Assembly: GCA_000961575.1 (NCBI GenBank)
Contig: LADP01000005.1
Coordinates: 163,815-227,814 of the forward strand
Source of the DNA: Peptococcaceae bacterium BRH_c8a
GTDB lineage: Bacteria > Bacillota > Desulfotomaculia > Desulfotomaculales > Desulfallaceae
Length of the DNA stretch: 64,000 nucleotides
Reading direction: 5' to 3'
The notes under the pieces were generated by a model. The model ran no database searches. It saw only the letters and a program-made list of their open reading frames with translations, and was not told the origin of the DNA. Each line of letters opens with the position of its first letter. Within the stretch, counting starts at the first letter, position 1. Shown piece by piece: positions 41,845 to 51,200 of the stretch. Made by a program: the position numbers and the translations under genes.

Positions 41845-42423
41845 ATTTCCAAAGATCATCGGATAAATGACCATATCCGAGCCAGAGAGGTCAGAACGGT
41901 AGATGCAGACGGAGGCCAACTGGGAGTGCTACCCCTACGTGAAGCGTTGCGTTTAGCTGAAGAAAAGCAAATGGATTTGGTTGAGGTAGCGCCGCAGGCC
42001 AAACCGCCGGTGTGTCGCATAATGGATTACGGTAAATTCAGGTATGAACAAAGTAAGAAAGAAAAAGAAGCTAAGAAAAAACAACGGGTCATTACCGTTA
42101 AAGAGGTTAAACTACGCCCTAATATTGACGATCATGACTTTGATGTCAAAGCAAAAAACGCTATTCGTTTTCTAAAGGATGGCGATAAGGTAAAAGCCAC
42201 CATTATGTTTCGGGGCCGTCAGATAGTGCACCCGGAATTGGGCAGAAAACTTTTAATCAGGCTGGCCGGCGAGGTCGTCGAACTGGCCAATGTGGAAAGA
42301 ACGCCCAAATTGGAAGGTAAAAACATGATCATGATCCTATCGCCCAAACTGCAGCCGCAGCAACAGCCCGAACAACAAACGCAGCCACAAACACAGCCAC
42401 AATCTTCGCAGCAGCAGGAGTAG
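41845..42423 (+). CDS. infC: Translation initiation factor IF-3 (ATT start)
   Basis: The track starts too late (41926). Upstream in the same frame lies ISKDHRINDHIRAREVRTVD, the conserved N-terminus, starting at ATT 41845, 8 bases behind GGGAGGTG. ATT (or ATA) starts are typical for infC and make it self-regulated. The 192-residue product has PLREALRLAEEKQMDLVEVA, a Lys/Glu linker, and the C-terminal domain (VKLRPNIDDHDFDVKAKNA). The last ~25 residues are nearly all Gln and Pro, longer than in most IF-3. Confidence 0.95.
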   Translation: MSKDHRINDHIRAREVRTVDADGGQLGVLPLREALRLAEEKQMDLVEVAPQAKPPVCRIMDYGKFRYEQSKKEKEAKKKQRVITVKEVKLRPNIDDHDFDVKAKNAIRFLKDGDKVKATIMFRGRQIVHPELGRKLLIRLAGEVVELANVERTPKLEGKNMIMILSPKLQPQQQPEQQTQPQTQPQSSQQQE

Positions 42424-42478
42424 GTAGCCGAAAGAGAAGAACCTAATTTATTGCAGTAACGGAAGGAGTGAACCTGCC

Positions 42479-42670
42479 TTGCCTAAGATTAAGACGCATC
42501 GCGGTGCCGCCAAACGCTTCAAAAAAACCGGAACAGGCAAATTTAAGTCTGAGCATGCATTCCACAGTCATATTCTGGGGAAAAAGAGCCCCAAGCGTAA
42601 GCGCAATTTGCGCAAATCTACGGTTGCGAGCCATGCTGACGCGGGAAAACTAAAGCGTCTTCTCCCCTAA
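42479..42670 (+). CDS. rpmI: Ribosomal protein L35
   Basis: 63 residues, [20 protein letters not shown] and [14 protein letters not shown] are the family signature. TTG start with AAGGAGTGA upstream. Second gene of the infC operon. Confidence 0.96.
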   Translation: MPKIKTHRGAAKRFKKTGTGKFKSEHAFHSHILGKKSPKRKRNLRKSTVASHADAGKLKRLLP

Positions 42671-42707
42671 CCGTTCCAAGTGAGTTTCAGTAAAAGGAGG
42701 AATTGAC

Positions 42708-43067
42708 ATGCCACGGGCGAAGAGCAGTGTGGTTTCAAGAAACAGACATAAAAAAATTCTAAAACTAGCTAAAGGTTACCGGGGCTCCAAGAGCAAACTG
42801 TTCCGGGTTGCCAACCAGCAAGTAATGAAATCCCTTTCTTATGCATACCGGGATCGTAAAAACAAAAAACGTGATTTCAGACGGCTGTGGATAGCTCGTA
42901 TTAACGCTGCCGCACGGAATAACGGTATGAGTTATAACCGTTTTATGAACGGCCTGAAGAATGCTGGTGTAGATATTAACCGTAAAGTTCTGGCCGATTT
43001 AGCTGTCAATGACGGTACTGCCTTTGGCCAACTGGTGAGTTTGGCTAAAGACAACGCCAAGGCATAA
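42708..43067 (+). CDS. rplT: Ribosomal protein L20
   Basis: 119 residues, basic; [20 protein letters not shown] and [20 protein letters not shown] are conserved. ATG behind AAAGGAGG. L20 is also the presumed repressor of its own operon via the leader at 41.7 kb. Confidence 0.97.
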   Translation: MPRAKSSVVSRNRHKKILKLAKGYRGSKSKLFRVANQQVMKSLSYAYRDRKNKKRDFRRLWIARINAAARNNGMSYNRFMNGLKNAGVDINRKVLADLAVNDGTAFGQLVSLAKDNAKA

Positions 43068-43162
43068 CAGCCCAATATATGGCCCATCAGCAAATAAGCA
43101 TGGCATAGTCACCATGCTTATTTTGGTTTTAGTGTATAAACTATTATGTTGGAGGTGCCGCG

Positions 43163-43966
43163 TTGCTTAGCAGGAGCAACCCCCGCGTTAAGTTTATACG
43201 GCGTCTGGCCCGGCGGCGGGTCAGGGAACTAGAGGGTAAATTCCTTGTTGAAGGGGTTCGCTTCCTGGAAGAGGCAATCCGGGAGAAATGGCCGCTGCAG
43301 CAGGTTATCTATACACCAGAACTAGCCGAAAACGGCCGGGGTGTCGGACTACTGGAAACCCTGAAGAAGCAGGGCGTGCCAATTTATGTAGTGGACGGGG
43401 AACTGTTTGCGGAATTGGCGGAAACCGAGTCTCCCCAGGGGATTATGGCGGTAGCGGAAATGTCCGCCCGACCTGAATTGGATCCACAAATCCTTTTAAG
43501 CGGTACTAGCGATTTACTGGTGCTGGTTGACGGAGTACGCGATCCGGGCAACTTGGGCACCATCATTCGTTGTGCTGACGCATACGGAGCCGGTGGGGTG
43601 CTGATGCTAAAAGGCACGGTCGATCCATATAACGCTAAAACGCTGCGTGCCACCATGGGAGCTATATTTCGCGTGCCTTTGCTGCCGGTGGAGAATACGA
43701 ATCGCCTGCCGGCGGTTCTTGATGCAGGTGGTTGGAAACTGGTGGCAGGGGATCCTGCCGCAGGTCGGCTGCTCAACCATTGTGACCTCACTAGCCGGGT
43801 GGTTCTGGCGGTGGGGGGAGAGGCCGATGGTTTTTCCAATTCCATCAGCCAGGCGTTTTGGGAGACAGTCCGTATACCAATGCCCGGGCGGGCGGAATCA
43901 TTGAACGCCGGTGTGGCGGCTGGTATCTTACTTTACGAAGCGACACGGCAGCGGATGGAGCGTTAA
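43163..43966 (+). CDS. TrmH-family (SpoU) RNA 2'-O-methyltransferase
   Basis: 267 residues. Substrate-binding domain with FLVEGVRFLEEAI near the N-terminus, SPOUT knot motifs LVLVDGVRDPGNLGTIIRCA (motif 1), VVLAVGGEADGFS (motif 2) and VRIPMPGRAESLNAGVAAGI (motif 3). Like Bacillus YsgA, which also stands before pheST. Target base unknown, probably 23S rRNA or tRNA. TTG start 7 bases behind GGAGGTG. Confidence 0.9.
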   Translation: MLSRSNPRVKFIRRLARRRVRELEGKFLVEGVRFLEEAIREKWPLQQVIYTPELAENGRGVGLLETLKKQGVPIYVVDGELFAELAETESPQGIMAVAEMSARPELDPQILLSGTSDLLVLVDGVRDPGNLGTIIRCADAYGAGGVLMLKGTVDPYNAKTLRATMGAIFRVPLLPVENTNRLPAVLDAGGWKLVAGDPAAGRLLNHCDLTSRVVLAVGGEADGFSNSISQAFWETVRIPMPGRAESLNAGVAAGILLYEATRQRMER

Positions 43967-44018
43967 TTCTAGCAGACCTGAAGTATAACAATGCAGTTTC
44001 ATTTTTTAGTTAACTTCC

Positions 44019-44047
44019 TTGTTTTGATTTCGACCGTATGATATAAT
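44019..44047 (+). promoter_or_regulatory. Promoter of the pheST leader
   Basis: TTGTTT at 44019-44024 and TATAAT at 44042-44047 with a 17-base spacer. Confidence 0.7.
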
Positions 44048-44080
44048 CAGTAACAGCAAAAGGTCCCCAAAGAATGAGGG

Positions 44081-44120
44081 AAAGGTTGTGGTTAAATGTT
44101 TTTAACCGCCGACTTTTTTT
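44081..44120 (+). terminator. Early hairpin between promoter and Phe T-box
   Basis: GTGGTTAAA/TTTAACCGC with a four-base loop and TTTTTTT four bases after the stem. It would give a ~70-base transcript and is separate from the T-box terminator. Confidence 0.6.
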
Positions 44121-44189
44121 GGAGGCTGTTTGAGGCTACTGGTTCCGTCCGCGCGTATATTCTGTACAGAAGGTTGGCTGTACATTAGA

Positions 44190-44468
44190 GTAAATCGAGA
44201 ACAGTGATGATGGGGATAAGTAAGCGGTAATTGCCTTTACAGGGAGTGTAGGCCGTCGACTGGGAGCCTGCTAAAAGCGCAACCCGCCGAAATTCACCCC
44301 GGAACTGCAGCTGAACGTTCATTCAGTAGGTGTAGCCGGTTTTCCCGCCGTTATACGGGATCCAAAAACGGTGGTTACCGTTTTTGGGCTGAGCGGTTGT
44401 GCACTTATGCCTGAATTAGGGTGGTACCGCGGATTTTATTAATCCGTCCCTGGAGGGCGGTTTTTTTA
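44190..44468 (+). promoter_or_regulatory. T-box riboswitch of pheST (specifier TTC)
   Basis: Stem I starts near GATGATGGGGATAAGTAAGC. The specifier pattern GAAA-TTC-ACC places TTC (Phe) at 44293-44295. The T-box sequence AGGGTGGTACCGCGG is at about 44418-44432, and the terminator CCGTCCC/GGGCGG with TTTTTTT at 44444-44467. Stem III is probably CCAAAAACGGT/ACCGTTTTTGG near 44362-44387. Confidence 0.94.
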
Positions 44469-44647
44469 TGTCCAGATATAATGGTAATAATAAGTGCTAT
44501 AGGTAGTAGCTACTCAGGGGTCATAATAAAACTTATTCAACAAGAGGTTGGTAAATTACGTAAACGCAAATTCTCGGTGCTTTCTGGATTATGAATTATG
44601 ACTACTTAAATAATAGCAACGTTAAGTTTATATTGAGGAGGATGAAC

Positions 44648-45670
44648 ATGGAAGAAAAGCTAAAAAACCTGCTTTTAGATGCCAGCCAGGCGTTATCCAG
44701 TGCCACAGACCTTGATCAGTTAAACGATATCAGGGTACGTTATCTGGGTAAAAAAGGCATCCTTACCGGGGTGCTGCGCGGCATGGGCGCTCTTTCCGCC
44801 GAGGAGCGGCCGCGCATCGGCCAGCTGGCTAATGAGGTGCGGGAAAAACTCGAAGATGTGCTGAACAGTCGTACATACAAAATAAAAAACAGGGTTAAGG
44901 AAGCCAGGCTGGAGCAAGAGAAGATAGACGTAACACTGCCGGGCACTGCTTTTATGACCGGCAGCAGGCACCCTCTGGCCGTAATTCAGGAAGAAATGGA
45001 AGACATTTTTTTATGGATGGGTTATGCCATTGAAGTAGGCCCGGAAATTGAACTCGACTATTATAACTTTGAAGCTTTGAACTTTCCGGCCGAACACCCG
45101 GCCAGGGATATGCAGGATTCATTTTTTACGGCGCCTGGGGTTCTGCTCAGGACTCACACGTCTCCGGTTCAGGTGCGGACCATGGAACGCACCAACCCTG
45201 CCCTGCCGGTGCGGATAATTGCACCAGGCCGTGTTTACCGCCGCGATGATGATGCCACACATTCGCCAATGTTTAACCAGGTAGAAGGGCTAGTCATCGA
45301 CAAGCGGGTTACTTTTGGCGACCTAAAGGGAACGCTGAGGGTGTTTGCAGAAAAAATGTTTGGCCCGGAAACCAGAACCAGATTCCGGCCTAGTTTTTTT
45401 CCCTTTACCGAACCCAGTGCCGAGATGGATATCTCCTGCACCACCTGTGGTGGCAAGGGCTGCCGCGTATGTTCCCATACCGGCTGGCTTGAGATTCTGG
45501 GCTGCGGGATGATTCACCCCCGGGTTCTGGAAGCCGGTGGTTATAACCCCGAGGAAGTTACCGGCTTCGCCTTTGGCATGGGCGTAGAACGGATTGCCAT
45601 GCTCAAGTACAGCCTTGATGACATGCGGTTGCTTTTTGATAATGATCTGCGTTTTTTAGCTCAATTTTAG
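44648..45670 (+). CDS. pheS: Phenylalanyl-tRNA synthetase alpha subunit
   Basis: 340 residues. N-terminal coiled coil (about 1-85), class II core with [62 protein letters not shown] and [14 protein letters not shown]. The track start at 44591 has no ribosome site; ATG 44648 is 6 bases behind GAGGAGG and gives the usual length. A zinc-knuckle-like [12 protein letters not shown] is present as in many Firmicute PheS. Confidence 0.96.
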   Translation: MEEKLKNLLLDASQALSSATDLDQLNDIRVRYLGKKGILTGVLRGMGALSAEERPRIGQLANEVREKLEDVLNSRTYKIKNRVKEARLEQEKIDVTLPGTAFMTGSRHPLAVIQEEMEDIFLWMGYAIEVGPEIELDYYNFEALNFPAEHPARDMQDSFFTAPGVLLRTHTSPVQVRTMERTNPALPVRIIAPGRVYRRDDDATHSPMFNQVEGLVIDKRVTFGDLKGTLRVFAEKMFGPETRTRFRPSFFPFTEPSAEMDISCTTCGGKGCRVCSHTGWLEILGCGMIHPRVLEAGGYNPEEVTGFAFGMGVERIAMLKYSLDDMRLLFDNDLRFLAQF

Positions 45671-45765
45671 GTGTTCAAATATGATGATACTTTGGGAAAC
45701 CGACCGTAGATTTAAAACGTCTAGAATATTTTAAACAAGGATTCAACCGAGGGAGGTTACTTTAG

Positions 45766-48192
45766 TTGCGCGTTTCATATAACTGGTTACGTGAGTTTGT
45801 TGACCTGGGCGGCATTTCACCTTATGAATTGGCCGATCGTCTGACCATGCTGGGTTTAGCCGCCGAGGGCATTGAGGAACCCGGTAAGGGAATTGAGAAG
45901 GTATATACCGGCAAAATATTGCAAATCGAAGCCCACCCCAATGCGGACAAGCTGGTTATCTGCCGGGTAGTTACAGTGGGCGGGGAAGAGGTGCAAATTG
46001 TTACCGGTGCCACCAATGTTACTGAGGGCGATGTAGTTCCGGTAGCGGTGGTGGGGGCCAAACTGGCCGGCGGTCTGGCGATTAAAAAGGCCAAACTGCG
46101 CGGGATAGAATCACGGGGCATGTTATGCTCGGGCCAGGAACTGGGGCTTGATCCATCCACCATGCCTGCAGACCAAGCTCACGGAATTATGATTTTGGCC
46201 GCCGACACACCATTGGGCGTAGACGTAAAGCCATTAATCGGCCTTGACGACGTGGTTCTGGAACTGGAGTTGACACCTAACCGGGGTGACTGCCTGAGCA
46301 TACTTGGGGTGGCCAGGGAAGTGGCAGCTATTTTGGGTAAACCGCTGCAAATGCCGCCTACCGAACCGCTGGAGACAGTCCCGGGCGGGGAAGAGCCCGT
46401 GCGGGTAGACATTGAAGAACCGGAACTTTGCCGCCGTTACGTAGCCCGGTTGCTTATAAATGTACAGGCGGGGCCTTCACCGGCCTGGATGCAACACCGA
46501 CTCCGGGCGGTGGGGGTACGTCCAATTAGTAATGTGGTGGACGTGACTAATTACGTGATGATGGAACTGGGCCAGCCGCTGCATGCCTTTGATTATCATA
46601 AGCTGCAGGACGGCCATATTATTGTGCGGCGGGCCGTCGAGGACGAAATTATTATCTCCCTGGATAACGTGGCAAGGAAACTAAACCCAGAAATGCTGGT
46701 CATCACCGACCCGTCGGGACCAGTAGCCGTAGCCGGTGTAATGGGTGGATTGGATTCCGAGGTTACCGAAATCACCGGTGCGGTGCTGCTGGAGTCCGCT
46801 TACTTTAACCCGGTGAGCATACGGCGCACTGCCAGGGATCTGGCTTTGCATTCTGAATCATCATCACGTTTTGAACACGGTATTGATATCACAGGTTGTC
46901 AGCGGGCTGCTGACCGGGCCGCCCGCTTGCTGGCGGAGATGGGCGCCGCCCAAGTTGTGGACCTGGTGGTGGATAATTATGCAGCGCCGGTGGTGGAAAA
47001 AACCATTTTATTGCGCCCGGATCGGGTACGCCACGTGCTGGATGTGGATTTGACACCGGCCGAAATAACCGGCCTGCTGGCCAGTCTGCATTTTGAAGTG
47101 CAAGAAGACGCCAACGGACTTATGGTCACGGTGCCCGGACACAGACCGGACATTGCCATTGAGGAAGACCTGATTGAAGAAGTGGCCCGACTACACGGAT
47201 ACGGCCGGATCCCCGATACATTGCCCACAGGGGTGATGACCTCAGGTTCCCTGCCCGGTACTCACCTCCTGGCCCGGCAGGTGCGCAGTTTTTTGTCCCG
47301 GGGCGGGTTTTACGAAGTGGTCACGTATAGTTTCCACAGTCCCCGGGTATTTGACCGATTGGGGGTACCTGATGATAACCCCCTGCGACAAACAGTGAAC
47401 CTGCAAAACCCACTGAGTGAAGAACAATCTGTAATGCGCACCCAGCTTTACCCGGGGTTACTGGATGTTTTGCAGCGCAACAGCAACCGCCGTAACCGGG
47501 ATGCCGCAATTTTTGAAATGGGCCGGGTGTTTTTTCCCACTACCGGTAAATCGCTTCCTAAAGAAGTTACGGTACTGGCCGCCGCTGTGACCGGCCGGAC
47601 GCCGGGCGGGTGGAATAGCCGCTCTGTGGATATGGATTTCTATTTCCTTAAGGGTGCCCTGGGCGTATTGTTAGCTGATGCCGGGGTCGAGAACGTGACG
47701 TACAAACCGGAAGCGAATGTGCCGGGATTCCATCCGGGGCGAGTAGCAACAATTTATTCCGGTGAGCAGAAATTGGGTATCATTGGCGAGCTACACCCTG
47801 ATGCCCAAGATGCTTACGATCTGAAGCAGCGGGTTACAGTGTTTGAGTTGAATTTTGACCTCTTGGCTGTAGCCGCAGGCAGGCCGATGGTTTATCAACC
47901 GTTGCCCAAATTCCCGGGAGTGGAGAGGGATCTGGCTCTGCTGGCTCGTATTGACGTTCCGGCTTCCAGTCTGTTGGAAGTGATTTATCATGAGGGTGGA
48001 TCTATACTGCGGGACGTACGGTTGTTTGATGTATATCAAGGCGAACAGGTGGCTGAGGGGTATCGAAGCATAGCTTTCTCCCTGCAGTTTCAGTCTGATG
48101 ACCGGACGCTCACTGATGAGGAGGTTTCCGGGAAGGTAGCTCTCATCACCGTGGCTCTTGAAAAAGAGCTGGGTGCTACGTTGAGGGATTAG
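45766..48192 (+). CDS. pheT: Phenylalanyl-tRNA synthetase beta subunit
   Basis: 808 residues from TTG 45766 behind GGGAGGT. Domains in order: tRNA-binding EMAP-like (about 40-150), B3/B4 editing (about 210-380; FDYHKLQDG, HSESSSRFEHGID), B5 (about 400-470), core (about 480-680) and FDX-ACB anticodon domain (about 715-808; FPGVERDLALL). Works as alpha2-beta2 with PheS. Confidence 0.96.
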   Translation: MRVSYNWLREFVDLGGISPYELADRLTMLGLAAEGIEEPGKGIEKVYTGKILQIEAHPNADKLVICRVVTVGGEEVQIVTGATNVTEGDVVPVAVVGAKLAGGLAIKKAKLRGIESRGMLCSGQELGLDPSTMPADQAHGIMILAADTPLGVDVKPLIGLDDVVLELELTPNRGDCLSILGVAREVAAILGKPLQMPPTEPLETVPGGEEPVRVDIEEPELCRRYVARLLINVQAGPSPAWMQHRLRAVGVRPISNVVDVTNYVMMELGQPLHAFDYHKLQDGHIIVRRAVEDEIIISLDNVARKLNPEMLVITDPSGPVAVAGVMGGLDSEVTEITGAVLLESAYFNPVSIRRTARDLALHSESSSRFEHGIDITGCQRAADRAARLLAEMGAAQVVDLVVDNYAAPVVEKTILLRPDRVRHVLDVDLTPAEITGLLASLHFEVQEDANGLMVTVPGHRPDIAIEEDLIEEVARLHGYGRIPDTLPTGVMTSGSLPGTHLLARQVRSFLSRGGFYEVVTYSFHSPRVFDRLGVPDDNPLRQTVNLQNPLSEEQSVMRTQLYPGLLDVLQRNSNRRNRDAAIFEMGRVFFPTTGKSLPKEVTVLAAAVTGRTPGGWNSRSVDMDFYFLKGALGVLLADAGVENVTYKPEANVPGFHPGRVATIYSGEQKLGIIGELHPDAQDAYDLKQRVTVFELNFDLLAVAAGRPMVYQPLPKFPGVERDLALLARIDVPASSLLEVIYHEGGSILRDVRLFDVYQGEQVAEGYRSIAFSLQFQSDDRTLTDEEVSGKVALITVALEKELGATLRD

Positions 48193-48214
48193 ACAAAAAT
48201 AATAAGTAACTACT

Positions 48215-48290
48215 TAGGAGTCAGGATTCAGAACTCAGCGTTGAGAGAGCTGTTTTTATTCTCAGAGCATTTTTGAATTCTGACTCCTGA
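48215..48290. repeat. Intergenic inverted repeat with GTCAG motif
   Basis: GGAGTCAGGATTCAGAA at about 48218-48233 is inverted as TTTTGAATTCTGACTCC at 48271-48287. Between them lies ACTCAGCGTTGAGAGAGC. Related sequence occurs at 51091-51149. Confidence 0.65.
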
Positions 48291-48408
48291 ATTCTTAATA
48301 TCTGAATAATAACGTAAATAGCATGAAAAAATGTCCTTTGTAGCAGGAATATGGTATTAGATGTAGAATTAGCAACCAATGTGCCAAATACGCTGGGGAG
48401 GGCGGGCC

Positions 48409-48678
48409 ATGTCAGATGATCAAAACCGGGTAGATGTAGAGATATACGGTGTGCGCTATACCCTGAAAGGGGACGCGACGCCTGAGACGATGGTTAATAT
48501 GTCTCGAGACGTGGACGAAAAAATGAGGCAGGTGTTGCAGCGTAACCCAAGGTTGTCACTTTATAAGGCAGCCGTACTAACAGCCCTGAACATGGCAGAA
48601 GAGTTAAACGCCTTAAAAGAAGAATATAACAATTTGGTTAATATGCTGGAACCCGAGCGCAAAAAGAAAAGCAAATAA
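48409..48678 (+). CDS. zapA: Cell division protein ZapA
   Basis: 89 residues: VDVEIYGVRYTLKGDATPET, the ZapA globular head, and a C-terminal coiled coil (AVLTALNMAEELNALKEEYN). It cross-links FtsZ filaments. The track adds 10 residues; ATG 48409 behind GGGGAGGGCGGG is right. Confidence 0.9.
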   Translation: MSDDQNRVDVEIYGVRYTLKGDATPETMVNMSRDVDEKMRQVLQRNPRLSLYKAAVLTALNMAEELNALKEEYNNLVNMLEPERKKKSK

Positions 48679-48709
48679 AACTCATGGAGCGGGCTTCATG
48701 AGTTTTTTT
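48677..48709 (+). terminator. Terminator after zapA
   Basis: AAAACTCATG/CATGAGTTTTTTT, the stem beginning at the stop codon of zapA. Confidence 0.8.
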
Positions 48710-48773
48710 ATATTTCTTGAGGCAAATTATAAGTAAGCATATGATATTAATAAATATGGGGGAAGTTGCTTCA

Positions 48774-50489
48774 GTGCGCAATATGGAAATTGCTTGGGTT
48801 TTTAGCCAACTTGCGGACATGCTGGAATATAAAGGCGGTGATTTTTTTAAAGTCCGGGCCTACCGCCGGGCGGCGCGGTCTATTGCCGGACTGGAAAACC
48901 CGGTAGCTGATCTGTATAAACACAACCAGCTCAAGAACGTGCCGGGGTTGGGTAAAAACATTATTGCCAAAATTGGTGAACTGTTATCCACCGGTGAGCT
49001 AAAATTGCTCAAGGAGCTGCAGCATGATGTACCTTCCAGCTTGATGGAACTGATGACCCTGCCTGGACTGGGGCCCAAGCGAGTACAACTGCTTCATGAA
49101 CAACTTGGTGTTGCCACCCTGGCAGAGTTGGAGACGGCAGCCCGAGCCGGCAAAGTGCGTAAACTTCCGGGCCTTGGCTCCAAAACCGAGCAAGAAATTG
49201 TACGCAGTCTTACCCGGCTGAGGAAAAAAACCGGACTTCTTACTCTGGGTGCAGCCCGGGAGCTTGCCCGGGGACTGGAAGATTACCTGCACCAAATGGC
49301 GGCAGTGCAAAGAGTTGAAGTGGTCGGCCAGGTCAGGCGGTGGACCAAACTGGTGGACAGTGTAGACTTGCTGGTGGTGGCCCGGGATACCGATGAGGTA
49401 CTGGATTCCTTGATTATTCACCCGAACATTGGGGAGGTACTTTGGCGGGAAAAAGACCGACTGCAGCTCGTTAGCCGCTGGGGAGTGAACGTGGATTTGA
49501 CTGTAGTGCCCGAGGAACAGTTCTGGTATGCTCTGCTTTGTAGCACAGGCAGCCAGGAGCATTACCGCCGTCTGCAGTTTATCGCCTGGCAACGGGGCTG
49601 GCGTTTAAGCCGGCAGGGCCTTTTCCCGCGCGCCGGGGGGGAAAGGCCCCGGGTGGAAGGAGAGGAAGATATATACCGATTGCTGGGATTGCAGTACATT
49701 GTCCCGGAACTACGGGAAAACAGCGGTGAGCTGGGTGCAGCCCAGCGGGATGCACTGCCACAGTTGCTGGAAACCGGAGACATCCGCGGTGACCTGCACG
49801 TGCATAGCGATTGGAGCGACGGAACAAGCAGCATTGAGGACATGGTCAAGCAGGCCCACAAAAAAGGGTACTCGTACCTGGCTATCACGGATCACTCCGA
49901 ATCGTTGAAGATTGCCAGGGGACTGGCCAGTGAAAAACTGCTGGCCCAGCATGCCCGAATCCGTGAATTGAATCGGCAATGGGAAGACTTTGAGGTTTTA
50001 ACCGGCATCGAGGTGGATATCTTGGCTGACGGCAGTCTGGACTGCCCGGATGAAGTGCTGGCCGATACAGATGTGGTTGTTGCTTCAGTACACAGCGGTT
50101 TTAAACAGGGCCGGGAGCAGCTAATGAACCGCATCCAGTCTGCCATCGCTCATGAGTACGTTGACATCATCGGGCACCCTACAGGCCGACTGTTAGGGCA
50201 CCGGGAACCCTATGACGTGGATGTGGAAGAAATAATTGAAACCGCTGCCCGTTATGGTAAGGTATTGGAGATTAACGCTTCACCCGACAGGTTGGATCTG
50301 GACGAGTTTTACGTCCGTCTGGCCCGGGAAAGCGGGGTGCGAGTTGCTATTAATACCGATGCCCATGACCTGTTCAGGCTGGACGATATGGTTTTTGGCG
50401 TATCGGTTGCCAGGCGGGCTTGCTTGGAACCGAAACACGTATTAAATACCATGCCGCTGTCGGAATTAATGCAGGTGTTGCGTAAATGA
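48774..50489 (+). CDS. polX: DNA polymerase/3'-5' exonuclease PolX-like, altered polymerase motif
   Basis: 571 residues, the size of Bacillus PolX. HhH-containing N-terminal region (about 1-160; [29 protein letters not shown]), X-family palm (about 165-310), and a C-terminal PHP phosphoesterase (about 340-571; [37 protein letters not shown]). In the palm, the usual GS...R...DxD metal site reads [16 protein letters not shown]: the Ser after Gly is Gln and the first Asp appears to be Ser, whereas the later Asp (VDLTVV) and STGS are kept. The exonuclease should work; polymerase activity is doubtful. GTG 48774 behind GGGGGAAG is preferred to the track start. It overlaps the next gene by ATGA. Confidence 0.88.
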   Translation: MRNMEIAWVFSQLADMLEYKGGDFFKVRAYRRAARSIAGLENPVADLYKHNQLKNVPGLGKNIIAKIGELLSTGELKLLKELQHDVPSSLMELMTLPGLGPKRVQLLHEQLGVATLAELETAARAGKVRKLPGLGSKTEQEIVRSLTRLRKKTGLLTLGAARELARGLEDYLHQMAAVQRVEVVGQVRRWTKLVDSVDLLVVARDTDEVLDSLIIHPNIGEVLWREKDRLQLVSRWGVNVDLTVVPEEQFWYALLCSTGSQEHYRRLQFIAWQRGWRLSRQGLFPRAGGERPRVEGEEDIYRLLGLQYIVPELRENSGELGAAQRDALPQLLETGDIRGDLHVHSDWSDGTSSIEDMVKQAHKKGYSYLAITDHSESLKIARGLASEKLLAQHARIRELNRQWEDFEVLTGIEVDILADGSLDCPDEVLADTDVVVASVHSGFKQGREQLMNRIQSAIAHEYVDIIGHPTGRLLGHREPYDVDVEEIIETAARYGKVLEINASPDRLDLDEFYVRLARESGVRVAINTDAHDLFRLDDMVFGVSVARRACLEPKHVLNTMPLSELMQVLRK

Positions 50490-51076
50490 AAGAAGACGGG
50501 TTAATCCGATCCCCGCTACCCAGGGATTTTTACGGCCGGGATACTGTTAATGTGGCCAGAGAACTACCCGGGTGTATGCTAGTGCATCATACTCAGGAGG
50601 GAACCACCGCCGGTATCATAGTTGAAACAGAGGCTTATTTACAGGGAGACCCGGCCTGCCATGCATCCCGGGGGATAACACCGCGCAATAGTCCCATGTT
50701 TGGCCCGCCGGGGTTTACTTATGTTTACTTTACATACGGAATGCATTATTGCTTTAACGTGGTTTCAGCCGCTGAAGGGGTAGGTGAAGCGGTGTTAATC
50801 AGGGCGCTTGAGCCGGTTTTGGGAGTCGAACTGATGAAAATCCGCCGCAAGCGGGAAAACACCCATGAACTGTGCTCGGGACCGGCCAAACTTACCCAGG
50901 CTCTGGCCATAGGGAAAGAGCAGAACCGCTGCGATCTCACAGGGGAGCAAATTTATATATGTTTGGCCAGACCCGCCGCGCCACTTGTAACCACAACCCG
51001 GATTGGCATCCGGGAAGGGGCGGAATTGCCGTTGCGTTTTTATCTGGAAGGCAGTAAATATGTGTCCAGAAAATAA
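50486..51076 (+). CDS. 3-methyladenine DNA glycosylase (Mpg/AAG family)
   Basis: 196 residues. The catalytic Glu is in [48 protein letters not shown] and [13 protein letters not shown] are family signatures. It removes alkylated purines such as 3-methyladenine. The start codon overlaps the polX stop, so a coupled repair unit. Confidence 0.94.
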   Translation: MKEDGLIRSPLPRDFYGRDTVNVARELPGCMLVHHTQEGTTAGIIVETEAYLQGDPACHASRGITPRNSPMFGPPGFTYVYFTYGMHYCFNVVSAAEGVGEAVLIRALEPVLGVELMKIRRKRENTHELCSGPAKLTQALAIGKEQNRCDLTGEQIYICLARPAAPLVTTTRIGIREGAELPLRFYLEGSKYVSRK

Positions 51077-51090
51077 CATATTATTAGTAC

Positions 51091-51149
51091 ACAGTAGTCA
51101 GAACTCAGTAGTCAGAATAAGAAAGCCAGCTAATTCTGACTAACAGAAT
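51091..51149. repeat. GTCAGAA short repeat element
   Basis: AGTAGTCAGAA occurs twice in a row (51093-51103 and 51108-51118, spaced by CTC), and AATTCTGACT with AGAATAGT follows in inverted orientation at 51132-51151. Same motif as in the element at 48215-48290. Confidence 0.6.
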
Positions 51150-51200
51150 AGTAACATACAGTATTTTAATGAACCGGTATTTTGAGAGGAGAGTATACAA

